Below, piece after piece: positions 1 through 5,910 of a stretch of 6,224 nucleotides of DNA. Below the pieces are notes generated by a model that searched no databases, had not been told where the DNA came from, and saw only the letters and a program-made list of their open reading frames with translations. Source of the DNA: an uncultured Eubacteriales bacterium (GTDB lineage: Bacteria > Bacillota > Clostridia > Lachnospirales > Lachnospiraceae); contig CACYBV010000401.1 in the NCBI GenBank assembly GCA_902772745.1, positions 1 through 6,224 on the forward strand, read 5' to 3'. The translations under genes and the position numbers were made by a program. Numbering within the stretch: position 1 is the stretch's first letter; each line of letters begins with the position of its first letter.

Positions 1-1006
1 ACTGGTACTGGTTCCAGATATTGACCATGCGGTCCAGCTTCTCGTCGCCGGTCTGCGCCTGATAGATCGAAAGAAGGTCGTCCCAGTAAGCCCTAAGGTC
101 CGCGAGCGCCTTGTCGACCTGCTCGTCGGTCTGGTAGCGCGCGATCGCGGCAACCGCGCCGTCCTTCTTGATGATGCCGAAGGATTCCCACTTGTCATCC
201 ATCGGGTTCTCGTTGTAGCCGAGAAGGAAAATGAAGCTCTTCTCTTCGCCCGGAGCAAGCTTCACCTTGATATGATGCGAGCCGATGACCGCGCCGCCGG
301 ATGCGATCGAATTGTAGGATCTGTTTTCCTGAAGCGCTTTCGGATTTCCGGTGCCGTTGTAGACGCCGATGAAGTCGTCGCGCTGGGTGTCGAAACCGTC
401 GATCGGGCAGTTGACCGTATAGTAAGCGTAGTGATTGCGGCGTTCGCGGTACTCGGTCTTGTGGTAGATCGTCGAACCGACAAGCTCGATTTCGCCGAGG
501 GACAGGTTCCGCTGGAAGTTCTCGCCGTCGGTCTGTGCATTCCAGAAGCAGAACTCCACATAGGAATACAGGTCGAGCGTTTCGGTCTTATCGCCGGTGT
601 TTTTGAGTTTCAGCCGGTTTACTTCGAGCCACTCATGAAGCGGGACGAACGCGAGAAGATCCATCGCGATCGGCCCTTTTTCCGATAAAATCTCCGTGTA
701 GCCGAGGCCGTGATGACACTCGTATTTGTCGAGCGGGGTCTGTACGGGCTGCCAGCCGGGCGTGAACACCGTATCGTTGTGGCGGATATAGTAGTACCGG
801 CCGTTTGTGTCGCGCGGGACATCGTTGTAGCGGTAACGGGTCACACGGAGCATTTTTGCATCCTTGTAGAAACTGTATCCGCCCATCGTGTTCGAGATCA
901 GGGAGAAGAAATCTTCATTTCCGAGATAATTGATCCAGGGCTGCGGCGTCATCGGGGTTTCAATGACATACTCCCGCCTTGAATCGTCAAAATGGCCAAA
1001 TTTCAT
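1..1006 (-). CDS. GH94 family phosphorylase, probably cellobiose phosphorylase (N-terminal 335 residues, cut by window edge)
   Basis: Inverting GH94 phosphorylase, most likely cellobiose phosphorylase (called cbp or cepA elsewhere). It would split cellobiose with phosphate into glucose 1-phosphate and glucose in the cytoplasm, saving ATP. Translated from the minus strand, the frame is open from the ATG at 1006 to the window edge. It begins MKFGHFDDSRREYVI and continues with PWINYLGNEDFFSLISNT (24-41), GGYSFYKDA (42-50), RVTRYRYNDVP (54-64), YHKTEYRERRNHYA (181-194) and WNQYQ (331-335). From memory this follows Clostridium thermocellum cellobiose phosphorylase block by block, and fits it better than chitobiose or cellodextrin phosphorylases. 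The visible part is the N-terminal beta-sandwich domain and the start of the linker. The catalytic aspartate lies in the missing (alpha/alpha)6 barrel; the family is about 800 residues long. GGAGG at 1018-1014, 7 nt before the ATG, fixes the start. There is no signal peptide. Codon use is strongly biased to CGC, GAC, AAG and ATC, unlike its neighbours, suggesting high expression. Substrate specificity is inferred. Confidence 0.95.
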   Translation of the reverse strand, partial: MKFGHFDDSRREYVIETPMTPQPWINYLGNEDFFSLISNTMGGYSFYKDAKMLRVTRYRYNDVPRDTNGRYYYIRHNDTVFTPGWQPVQTPLDKYECHHGLGYTEILSEKGPIAMDLLAFVPLHEWLEVNRLKLKNTGDKTETLDLYSYVEFCFWNAQTDGENFQRNLSLGEIELVGSTIYHKTEYRERRNHYAYYTVNCPIDGFDTQRDDFIGVYNGTGNPKALQENRSYNSIASGGAVIGSHHIKVKLAPGEEKSFIFLLGYNENPMDDKWESFGIIKKDGAVAAIARYQTDEQVDKALADLRAYWDDLLSIYQAQTGDEKLDRMVNIWNQYQ

Positions 1007-1032
1007 ATCTTTTCCTCCAGAGAAATATTGTT

Positions 1033-1060
1033 GCAGAAACCCAGTCGGACGGTTTTCTGC
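1033..1060 (-). repeat. Inverted repeat in the leader of the GH94 gene
   Basis: On the minus strand GCAGAAAACC (1060-1051) and GGGTTTCTGC (1042-1033) form a 10-position stem with one A-G mismatch around an 8-nt loop. It lies between the predicted transcription start (about 1067) and the ribosome binding site (1018-1014). It could be an operator for a sugar-responsive repressor or a 5' leader hairpin that stabilises the mRNA. No U-tract follows, so it is not a simple terminator. It does not match a cre site or any riboswitch I know. The structure is seen directly; its role is inferred. Confidence 0.55.
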
Positions 1061-1073
1061 CGATGCTGAAATC

Positions 1074-1102
1074 ATTGTACAAAAAAACCATTAAAATATC
1101 AA
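1074..1102 (-). promoter_or_regulatory. Sigma-A type promoter of the GH94 gene
   Basis: Reading the minus strand, the -35 box is TTGATA (1102-1097, 5 of 6 consensus). A 17-nt spacer (1096-1080) containing a run of seven T follows, then the -10 box TACAAT (1079-1074, 5 of 6 consensus). Transcription should start near 1067, giving a leader of about 60 nt with an inverted repeat and a GGAGG site before the ATG at 1006. It is the best promoter match in the window and indicates that the phosphorylase gene is transcribed independently of the upstream genes. Confidence 0.8.
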
Positions 1103-1106
1103 GAAG

Positions 1107-1478
1107 AAATATGCAGATTTCACAGAATTCACACATCACTGGATGATTACATAAAAAAGCTTCCTCAGGATGGTTCCCGGCACCTGTCCGGTCGATCCTG
1201 CCTTTGCCGCTATATGCCTGCGGATAAAGACCGGATTGAGCATCTTCAGGATCAGTCGAAAGGTAATTGTAAAAACCACAATTCCGGATATGCTGCCGCA
1301 GAAATCCTTGTTATGAGGAATATGATCAAGGATGAGCGCGGTAACAAGAAAGGCCTGACCAGATACAAGGCACTGAACGAAGAGGCAAAATTGAAAAGGA
1401 AATCGAACAGTTCAATCAGCTGATGCCGTAACCGGCCGTTCGCATTCCAAACTTGAAAGACAGCGGTCCAAAGGATCC
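1107..1478. other. Gene-poor stretch, no supported gene
   Basis: Several short frames are open here, but none has a ribosome binding site or a recognisable product. The plus frame from ATG 1214 (69 codons) has no Shine-Dalgarno sequence. Just beyond its GLTRYKALNE segment, another plus frame reads GKIEKEIEQFNQLMP and stops at 1430, which would be consistent with a frameshifted gene remnant. On the minus strand a frame is open from 1411 to 1139, but it has no ATG near its start, and its hydrophobic character could simply be the complement of lysine and glutamate codons. The stretch may be decayed coding sequence or a long intergenic region. Confidence 0.4.
1188..1234. repeat. Imperfect two-tier stem-loop in the gene-poor stretch
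   Basis: CCGGTC (1188-1193) pairs with GACCGG (1229-1234). Nested inside, TTT (1203-1205) can pair with AAA (1226-1228) and CCGC (1207-1210) with GCGG (1220-1223) around a 9-nt loop. It lies upstream of the GH94 promoter, so it is not part of that leader. No known riboswitch or small-RNA core is recognisable and it may be chance pairing. Confidence 0.25.
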
Positions 1479-1506
1479 GGTTTCTTTTCTGATCAGATAT
1501 GAAACC
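1479..1506. repeat. Imperfect 28-bp palindrome after the SGNH gene
   Basis: GGTTTC (1479-1484) is the reverse complement of GAAACC (1501-1506), and the centre TCTGATCAGA (1488-1497) is a perfect 10-bp palindrome; positions between them mostly also pair. It directly abuts the terminator-like hairpin at 1507-1541. It could be a second RNA hairpin in the 3' end of the upstream transcript or a protein-binding dyad. No promoter is evident beside it. Confidence 0.4.
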
Positions 1507-1541
1507 GCCGCAGGATCCGATCATATTCGTGATCCTGCGGC
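1507..1541 (-). terminator. Terminator-like hairpin after the SGNH hydrolase gene
   Basis: GCCGCAGGATC (1507-1517) and GATCCTGCGGC (1531-1541) form a perfect 11-bp GC-rich stem with a 13-nt loop, starting 4 nt after the TAA of the SGNH gene. On the minus strand it is followed by GGTTTCATATCT, which is pyrimidine-rich but not a clean U-run, so termination may be inefficient or the hairpin may protect the 3' end. Position and stem strength support a transcript end here. Confidence 0.6.
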
Positions 1542-1545
1542 ATAT

Positions 1546-2706
1546 TTACTGCTCCCCTGCTCTGTTCGCCGGTCCGCTGTCCGAAAAAAAGAAACGTATT
1601 CGTCCGTCTTCGTACTTTTCCCGTTCTATTTTAGCGATTTTCGCATTCACGCACTCCGCATATTTCCGGCATCCTTCTTCGTTCGGATGCATGGAGTAAC
1701 CGCTGTAGACTGAGATTTCCCGATCCTCGTCCTGATATGGAAAAATCATCGGATTGATCCATGGATCCGAAGCGTAGGCCTCATGTCCGCTGAAAGCCTC
1801 CTCCACATCAACAAACTCAATGCTGATTCCCTCTTCCCGGCACTCTTCCGTCATCTTCCGAAGTTCCCGGTTGAATTTCCTGACCGCCTGGTTTACTGAG
1901 TTCACCTCATGCTCTGAGATGCCAAAAAGCGTATCATCGCCGTAATAGAGGAGCGTCGGATATCCCACGGCGAGAAGCACCGCTTCCGGAGCTTTTCCCG
2001 CAACGTCTCTGTAGAACTGTTTGATTCTTTCCCGGATTCCGTTTTCCTCGTAGAATTCCTCCCATTTATCAGTGATATATTCGTCCACGGAGAAAAAGGA
2101 ATAGTCAGGGTTCGTCGATCCCGCTATACAGCGCGTGATAATATTCGCAAAGCCGACGTCGTTTCCGCCCATGGTGAATACCACATAGTCCACCGTTCCG
2201 TCAATATGATCGAATATGTCCTGCTGCGGCGGAAGCGTCTGATCGGTGATATTATAGTAAGTGCCGTCGTAGAACCGGTTTACCGTTTTTTTCTGCTCCT
2301 TTTTAAAATCCTGTGTGGTCGCACCGGACGAGGCGGCAAAATACCACTGATAATGCTCCGGATCGGCGCTTTCATATTTGTGCTGATAAGGATCTTCCCG
2401 GTACTGCCCGATCGGTCCGCTGCTGCCGCCGTCCGATGTCGGAATCTCGAGAAGCGAAGACCAGCTTTTCGTGGACCGGTGCGCGAGCCAGTCATTATCC
2501 CTTACTTTCACTTCAGCTTCCTGGTCCTGTCCGTAAAACGGAAGGACACCTTCTCCGGACGAATAGGAATCTCCGAGGGTGACAATGATCACAGGATCGT
2601 TATTTTCGCTGCTCTCTTCCTTCTCCGCGCGCGATTTCAGCGAAAATCCGGAGACCAGTCCGCAAAGAACGAGGACGGAAAGAATGCGGAAAATACAGCG
2701 TTTCAT
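1546..2706 (-). CDS. Secreted SGNH/GDSL-family hydrolase (esterase or lipase-like)
   Basis: Predicted exported hydrolase of 386 residues acting outside the cell membrane. Residues 1-27 form a Sec signal peptide: MKR, a hydrophobic core at about 5-22, and a likely cut after SRA. There is no lipobox. SGNH blocks appear in order: GDSYSSGEG at 45-53 with nucleophile Ser47, a glycine-containing block (AASSGAT, 124-130), GGND at 180-183 with oxyanion-hole Asn182, and SMHPNEEG at 338-345 with catalytic His340. The usual DxxH aspartate position is Tyr337. This resembles Streptomyces scabies esterase-like (SEST) members, which use a Ser-His dyad. The mature part has four cysteines (193, 289, 346, 352), so disulfides are possible. 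The ATG overlaps the stop of the lipoprotein gene (ATGA); GAGGAG at 2723-2718 lies 11 nt upstream. Substrate is unknown: short-chain esters, acylated polysaccharides and lipids are all possible. Confidence 0.9.
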   Translation of the reverse strand: MKRCIFRILSVLVLCGLVSGFSLKSRAEKEESSENNDPVIIVTLGDSYSSGEGVLPFYGQDQEAEVKVRDNDWLAHRSTKSWSSLLEIPTSDGGSSGPIGQYREDPYQHKYESADPEHYQWYFAASSGATTQDFKKEQKKTVNRFYDGTYYNITDQTLPPQQDIFDHIDGTVDYVVFTMGGNDVGFANIITRCIAGSTNPDYSFFSVDEYITDKWEEFYEENGIRERIKQFYRDVAGKAPEAVLLAVGYPTLLYYGDDTLFGISEHEVNSVNQAVRKFNRELRKMTEECREEGISIEFVDVEEAFSGHEAYASDPWINPMIFPYQDEDREISVYSGYSMHPNEEGCRKYAECVNAKIAKIEREKYEDGRIRFFFSDSGPANRAGEQ

Positions 2707-3410
2707 CTCTTTTTGATCTCCTCGACAGTCAAAACATCCAGCATTTCTGCATCAATCCGGTCCACGGTTTTGACGATCAGCGCCGTTCCGTTCGGCTCCG
2801 TAAGGTAAAAGCGGCCCCCTTCGCTGTCATAGCTCATGATCATTCCGGACTCGGAAACAATGAGCTGTGCCTGGAGATCGGACTGCTCGTTGAAAGATAC
2901 CGGATTAGCATAAACCCGTCCGTTTACAATGAAAACCGTCCATACTTCGGAACTCTTCGAGATATAAAAAGTCTGGTACATCGGATGTCTCTCGGAAGAT
3001 TCGCTGTCCGCCTCTTTTTCACCGAGATATCTGCCGTCCATGGAATAATCATAAGTCACCGGCATTTCAGTAAAGCCTCTGTCATGAAGCAGTTCAGAAG
3101 CCTGTCTTTCATCCGGAACATCCTGGGATGTGACGGCGTCAATCACATCATATACTTTACCGTTTCCGAAAAAGTAATCATCCGCTTCGGATTTCGAAGA
3201 CGGCTCCGGAAGCGGTTCCGGCTTTTTTGTTTCTGTTTTATCCAAAGCGGCGTTTTCAGGCGCCGGCTCCGCTGTGTGTTCCGTGTCCTTCTCTGTCGTC
3301 CCAGGCAGGGATGCCTCATCGGACAGTTCCGCGGCAGCACGCTTCCCGCAGCCGGAAAGAAGCGGGAAAAGGATCAGGATACATATACAAAGGGCGCATT
3401 TCATCTGCAT
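2703..3410 (-). CDS. Predicted lipoprotein of unknown function
   Basis: A 235-residue protein that I do not recognise. The N-terminus is a lipoprotein signal: a short hydrophobic core (5-18) then lipobox LSGC with Cys21 as the predicted lipidated residue, placing it on the outer face of the membrane. Residues 22-76 are low-complexity, rich in Glu, Pro, Ala, Lys and Thr, and look like a flexible tether. Residues 78-235 look folded and mainly beta-rich (TFYISKSSEVWTVFIVNGRVY at about 147-167, then GGRFYLTEPNGTALIVKTVD at 198-217). GGAGG 10 nt before the ATG at 3410 favours that start over a second ATG two codons later. Its stop codon overlaps the start of the SGNH hydrolase gene by 4 bases, so the two products are probably made together. 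The lipoprotein could anchor, present or regulate the hydrolase; that is inference only. Confidence 0.88.
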   Translation of the reverse strand: MQMKCALCICILILFPLLSGCGKRAAAELSDEASLPGTTEKDTEHTAEPAPENAALDKTETKKPEPLPEPSSKSEADDYFFGNGKVYDVIDAVTSQDVPDERQASELLHDRGFTEMPVTYDYSMDGRYLGEKEADSESSERHPMYQTFYISKSSEVWTVFIVNGRVYANPVSFNEQSDLQAQLIVSESGMIMSYDSEGGRFYLTEPNGTALIVKTVDRIDAEMLDVLTVEEIKKR

Positions 3411-3447
3411 CTGAGGAATACCTCCTGTTTCATTTCAGGACAGGACC

Positions 3448-3476
3448 ATAATAAAGTCCGCCCTTTCTGCTGTTAT
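3448..3476 (-). promoter_or_regulatory. Possible weak promoter before the lipoprotein gene
   Basis: In the 148-nt gap after the second zinc-ribbon gene, the minus strand carries ATAACA (3476-3471, 4 of 6 match to the -35 box), a 17-nt spacer and TATTAT (3453-3448, 5 of 6 match to the -10 box). If used, it would let the lipoprotein/SGNH pair be transcribed apart from the zinc-ribbon pair. No strong terminator is visible in the same gap, so read-through from upstream also remains possible. Confidence 0.3.
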
Positions 3477-3558
3477 TCCGCCGGTACGGCAAACAGCATA
3501 AAGCATAGATCATTCTGTAAGTTTTCCGGTAATTCCGGCCCGGGCACTGCAAAATGTG

Positions 3559-4563
3559 TCACAGGGCTTTGGCCAAAAGCGCCGCCGAAAGAAGCGCGGT
3601 CACGATATAAAACACCGCTCCGGCGATTGCGCCTTTTCCCGCAGAACGCGCTCTCCCTGGGAAGGTCTGATGCCAGCAGATGTACAGAATCAGTCCGGCA
3701 ACCGGAACCGCGAAACCGAGGACCGAAAAGCCGGGGACAGGAAGTTCGAGCGCAGGATCGGCGGGAAGATTCGCCGGATTCTTCACTTCAAGAACAAAAG
3801 TCCTGTGATATTCATCGGTTGATACGAGGAAGTATGACGGCTTTTTGAATGTCCAGGCTGCAGCGAGGCCGACGCAGGGGAAGGTGTAAAAAGCGAAATG
3901 TTCAAGTATAAAGGATCCGTAAACCAGCAGGCGGGCATCCTGATTTTGAATGCTTCCTGCATCGGATGTCAGACTGCCAAGGACAAATAGCAGCGCCTGC
4001 GCCAGGATCGCTGCCGCAATATAAGGCCAGATGCTTTTCGGCTTCAGCACAAATCCCAGAATCGCTCCGAGCAGTGAAGCGATCAGAAGACTGAACATCA
4101 TGCCGGTTTGAGGAATCTCTCTCAATATACCCTCCGAAGCTGAAAAAAGCGGAAGCATCCAGGGCGCAGTCAACGCCGGTATAAAAGCAAATACCAGGCT
4201 GACGATCAGTATAATCTTTCTCCCGCTCTGTTCTTTCCCATGCCATGAGATCAGGAAGAAAAGCAGCCCGCGTATGAGAGCGCTCAGGCTGACCATCCAT
4301 GACAGCGCAGTTCTGTACAGGTTTAGGGAGACAAAGCTCCGGGTACCGAGCCTGCCGGTCAGGATCGTTGTAACAAAAGAGAAGACTCCGGAAAATAAGC
4401 CGAGAAGCACCGGTGTAAAGAAATACCGGACCGCCATCGGTTTTTCATACAGGTTTTCATATAGAATGCTGCTTTTCTCTGTCCGGTCCCGGAGTACATT
4501 CCCGCACTTCGGGCAGAACGGAGTTCCATCCGGAATACTGTTTCCGCAGAATCTGCAAATCAT
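3559..4563 (-). CDS. Zinc-ribbon polytopic membrane protein (second paralog)
   Basis: 334 residues, function unknown. Residues 3-20 form a zinc-ribbon knuckle pair: CRFC (Cys3, Cys6) and CPKC (Cys17, Cys20). After a short linker come about eight hydrophobic segments, near 47-70, 86-106, 117-140, 155-173, 178-198, 212-237, 279-297 and 311-332. The C-terminal signature PGFSVLGFAVPVAGLILY followed by FPGRARSAGKGAIAGAV is common in zinc-ribbon membrane proteins of Firmicutes whose role is not established. It is clearly paralogous to the gene just upstream: both have RYFFTPV, an IPAL.APWMLPL block (128-139), FAFY.FP.VGL.AAW (223-237) and the C-terminal signature. The linker between zinc ribbon and first membrane segment is far shorter here. 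AAAGGAG before the ATG sets the start. The 36-nt gap to the upstream gene indicates co-transcription. A hairpin-free 148-nt gap follows. Confidence 0.9.
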   Translation of the reverse strand: MICRFCGNSIPDGTPFCPKCGNVLRDRTEKSSILYENLYEKPMAVRYFFTPVLLGLFSGVFSFVTTILTGRLGTRSFVSLNLYRTALSWMVSLSALIRGLLFFLISWHGKEQSGRKIILIVSLVFAFIPALTAPWMLPLFSASEGILREIPQTGMMFSLLIASLLGAILGFVLKPKSIWPYIAAAILAQALLFVLGSLTSDAGSIQNQDARLLVYGSFILEHFAFYTFPCVGLAAAWTFKKPSYFLVSTDEYHRTFVLEVKNPANLPADPALELPVPGFSVLGFAVPVAGLILYICWHQTFPGRARSAGKGAIAGAVFYIVTALLSAALLAKAL

Positions 4564-4599
4564 AAAAAACTCCTTTCAGAAAGTCATCCGTCTGCTCTT

Positions 4600-5760
4600 T
4601 CAAACCTGCAGGAAAGCACTGAGGATACCACAGCTGATCATCCAGAAAACCACTGCTCCCATAGCTGCGCCCTGTCCGGCGGAACGGGATTTTCCGGGGA
4701 AAGACCGGTTCCACAGTAGCCAGAGAATCAGTCCGGCAGGAGGGATGAAAAAGCCCAGGACGGCAAAGCCGGGAGACGGCGCTTCCCGCTGCAGCTCCGG
4801 AGAGAGTTCCGAAAAATTCCCGAGTTCCTGTGAGCTCGTCTGCCCCGAAGCAGATAACCTCACAAGCGAAACCGGCGCCGGATCTTTTGCCCATGCCGCG
4901 GAAAGACCGACAGAAGGGAAAGCATAAAAAGCAAAAAAGACCAGGCTGCTGCTTACGCAGTAAAAAAGCGCTTCAGAACGATGACTTAAAGGTCTGAAGA
5001 AAACAGCCCCGAAAACAGACAGAACCAGAATTCCTGCTGCAGTGACAGCATAGATCCAGACCCTTCCCGGCTTCAGGAGGCTCCCGAGGAGGATTCCGGT
5101 TCCGCCTGCAATGAGAAGGCCTGCCATCACGTACATCTGCGGCATTGCCGCCGAAATCTCCGGACTGTTATTATACAGCGGAAGCATCCATGGCGCCGCA
5201 AGTGCAGGAATCACTGAAAAAACAATGCTCAGGATCAGGAGTATCCGGGCTCCTTTCTGCTCCCTCCCGGATCTGCAGATCAGAAAGGCAAAAGCACAGC
5301 GGAAAACATTCAGGACCAGTTCGGTCAAACTCAGGGCACTATTGTATGAAGAAGCCCCGCTCAATGCCATGATGCCATAATAGCTGATCACTCTCTGATG
5401 AATCAGATTTACCAGCATACCGATCATCGAAATCGCCACAGGAGTGAAGAAATACCGGAGCGCCGCACGGTCTGCCGCAAGAGTCCTCCTGTTTCTTCTC
5501 TGCATGGGTGATATGTACTGTACTGCTCCTGCAGTCTGATATGCATTCCCAATCGGAACCGCCGCAGACCCCCACACCGCATCCGCTCCCTGCTCACTCC
5601 GGGGATTCGGCCGCGGGCTGATCTGAGGATTCCTCACCTGTTTTCTGTTAATCTCCGGAACAGGTTCCCCGGGCTGCGTTTGAACAGTGATTTTTGTTCC
5701 GCATTTCGGGCAGAATGAAGCTCCGTCTCTCACAATCATCCCGCAGTTTCCGCAAAACAT
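4600..5760 (-). CDS. Zinc-ribbon polytopic membrane protein (first paralog)
   Basis: 386 residues, function unknown. The N-terminal zinc ribbon has CGNC (Cys3, Cys6) and CPKC (Cys17, Cys20). Residues 25-97 are a hydrophilic Pro, Gln, Asn and Arg-rich linker, probably disordered and cytoplasmic. About eight hydrophobic segments follow, near 103-123, 144-162, 172-196, 209-229, 234-254, 265-290, 331-350 and 363-384. The loop between the sixth and seventh segments (291-329) is polar and Ser/Glu-rich. The C-terminal signature PGFAVLGFFIPPAGLILW, then FPGKSRSAGQGAAMGAV, matches the downstream paralog. Two zinc-ribbon membrane genes side by side with the same architecture imply tandem duplication followed by divergence. 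The ATG at 5760 is supported by AAGGAGG 8 nt upstream. It lies about 94 nt beyond the ssrA terminator; I could not find a convincing promoter in that gap. Confidence 0.9.
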   Translation of the reverse strand: MFCGNCGMIVRDGASFCPKCGTKITVQTQPGEPVPEINRKQVRNPQISPRPNPRSEQGADAVWGSAAVPIGNAYQTAGAVQYISPMQRRNRRTLAADRAALRYFFTPVAISMIGMLVNLIHQRVISYYGIMALSGASSYNSALSLTELVLNVFRCAFAFLICRSGREQKGARILLILSIVFSVIPALAAPWMLPLYNNSPEISAAMPQMYVMAGLLIAGGTGILLGSLLKPGRVWIYAVTAAGILVLSVFGAVFFRPLSHRSEALFYCVSSSLVFFAFYAFPSVGLSAAWAKDPAPVSLVRLSASGQTSSQELGNFSELSPELQREAPSPGFAVLGFFIPPAGLILWLLWNRSFPGKSRSAGQGAAMGAVVFWMISCGILSAFLQV

Positions 5761-5845
5761 GCCAAAGCCCTCCTTATGGTCTTCTTTATCGTAAGCATTT
5801 CTTCCTGCAAATGTCCGGATTTCAGTGACTTAGATACGCGAATCA

Positions 5846-5902
5846 GATATAAAAGAACCGAAAGCCCTTGAAAACACTGGGTTTTCTCGAGTTTTCGGTT
5901 CT
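5846..5902 (-). terminator. Intrinsic terminator of ssrA
   Basis: AGAACCGAAA (minus 5902-5893) pairs perfectly with TTTCGGTTCT (minus 5863-5854). A second stem GAAAAC/GTTTTC (5886-5881 with 5875-5870) lies inside the loop. The minus-strand sequence after the stem is TTTATAT, giving the U-rich tail. It starts 9 nt downstream of the tmRNA 3' end and is oriented to end that transcript before the zinc-ribbon genes. Confidence 0.88.
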
Positions 5903-5910
5903 CTTGTTCA

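Noticed and set aside
272..982. Two plus-strand open frames (272-688 and 710-982)
   Set aside because: Both are complementary to the GH94 coding sequence, whose translation matches the family continuously across the whole stretch.
1188..1234. Riboswitch or T-box upstream of the GH94 gene
   Set aside because: The paired segment is upstream of the predicted promoter, so it would not be in the GH94 leader. No conserved riboswitch core or T-box sequence (such as the UGGNACC bulge) is present.
1252..1524. Minus-strand hydrophobic open frame of 90 codons as a small membrane protein
   Set aside because: It has no ribosome binding site, begins inside the terminator hairpin of the SGNH gene, and its hydrophobicity is what the complement of lysine and glutamate codons would give.
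2206..2808. Plus-strand open frame of 200 codons
   Set aside because: Antisense to the SGNH hydrolase and lipoprotein genes; no Shine-Dalgarno sequence and low-complexity composition typical of a shadow frame.
3525..3545. Terminator between the second zinc-ribbon gene and the lipoprotein gene
   Set aside because: The only candidate, CCGG-AATTA-CCGG on the minus strand, has a 4-bp stem followed by AAAAC, with no U-tract.
2985..3848. Plus-strand open frame of 287 codons
   Set aside because: It lies antisense to the lipoprotein gene, the gap and the end of a zinc-ribbon gene. It is rich in Arg, Ser and Cys without domain structure and has no ribosome binding site, while the minus-strand genes have signals, lipobox and conserved motifs.
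4274..4927. Plus-strand open frame of 217 codons
   Set aside because: Antisense to both zinc-ribbon genes and crosses their junction; no ribosome binding site and no recognisable protein features.
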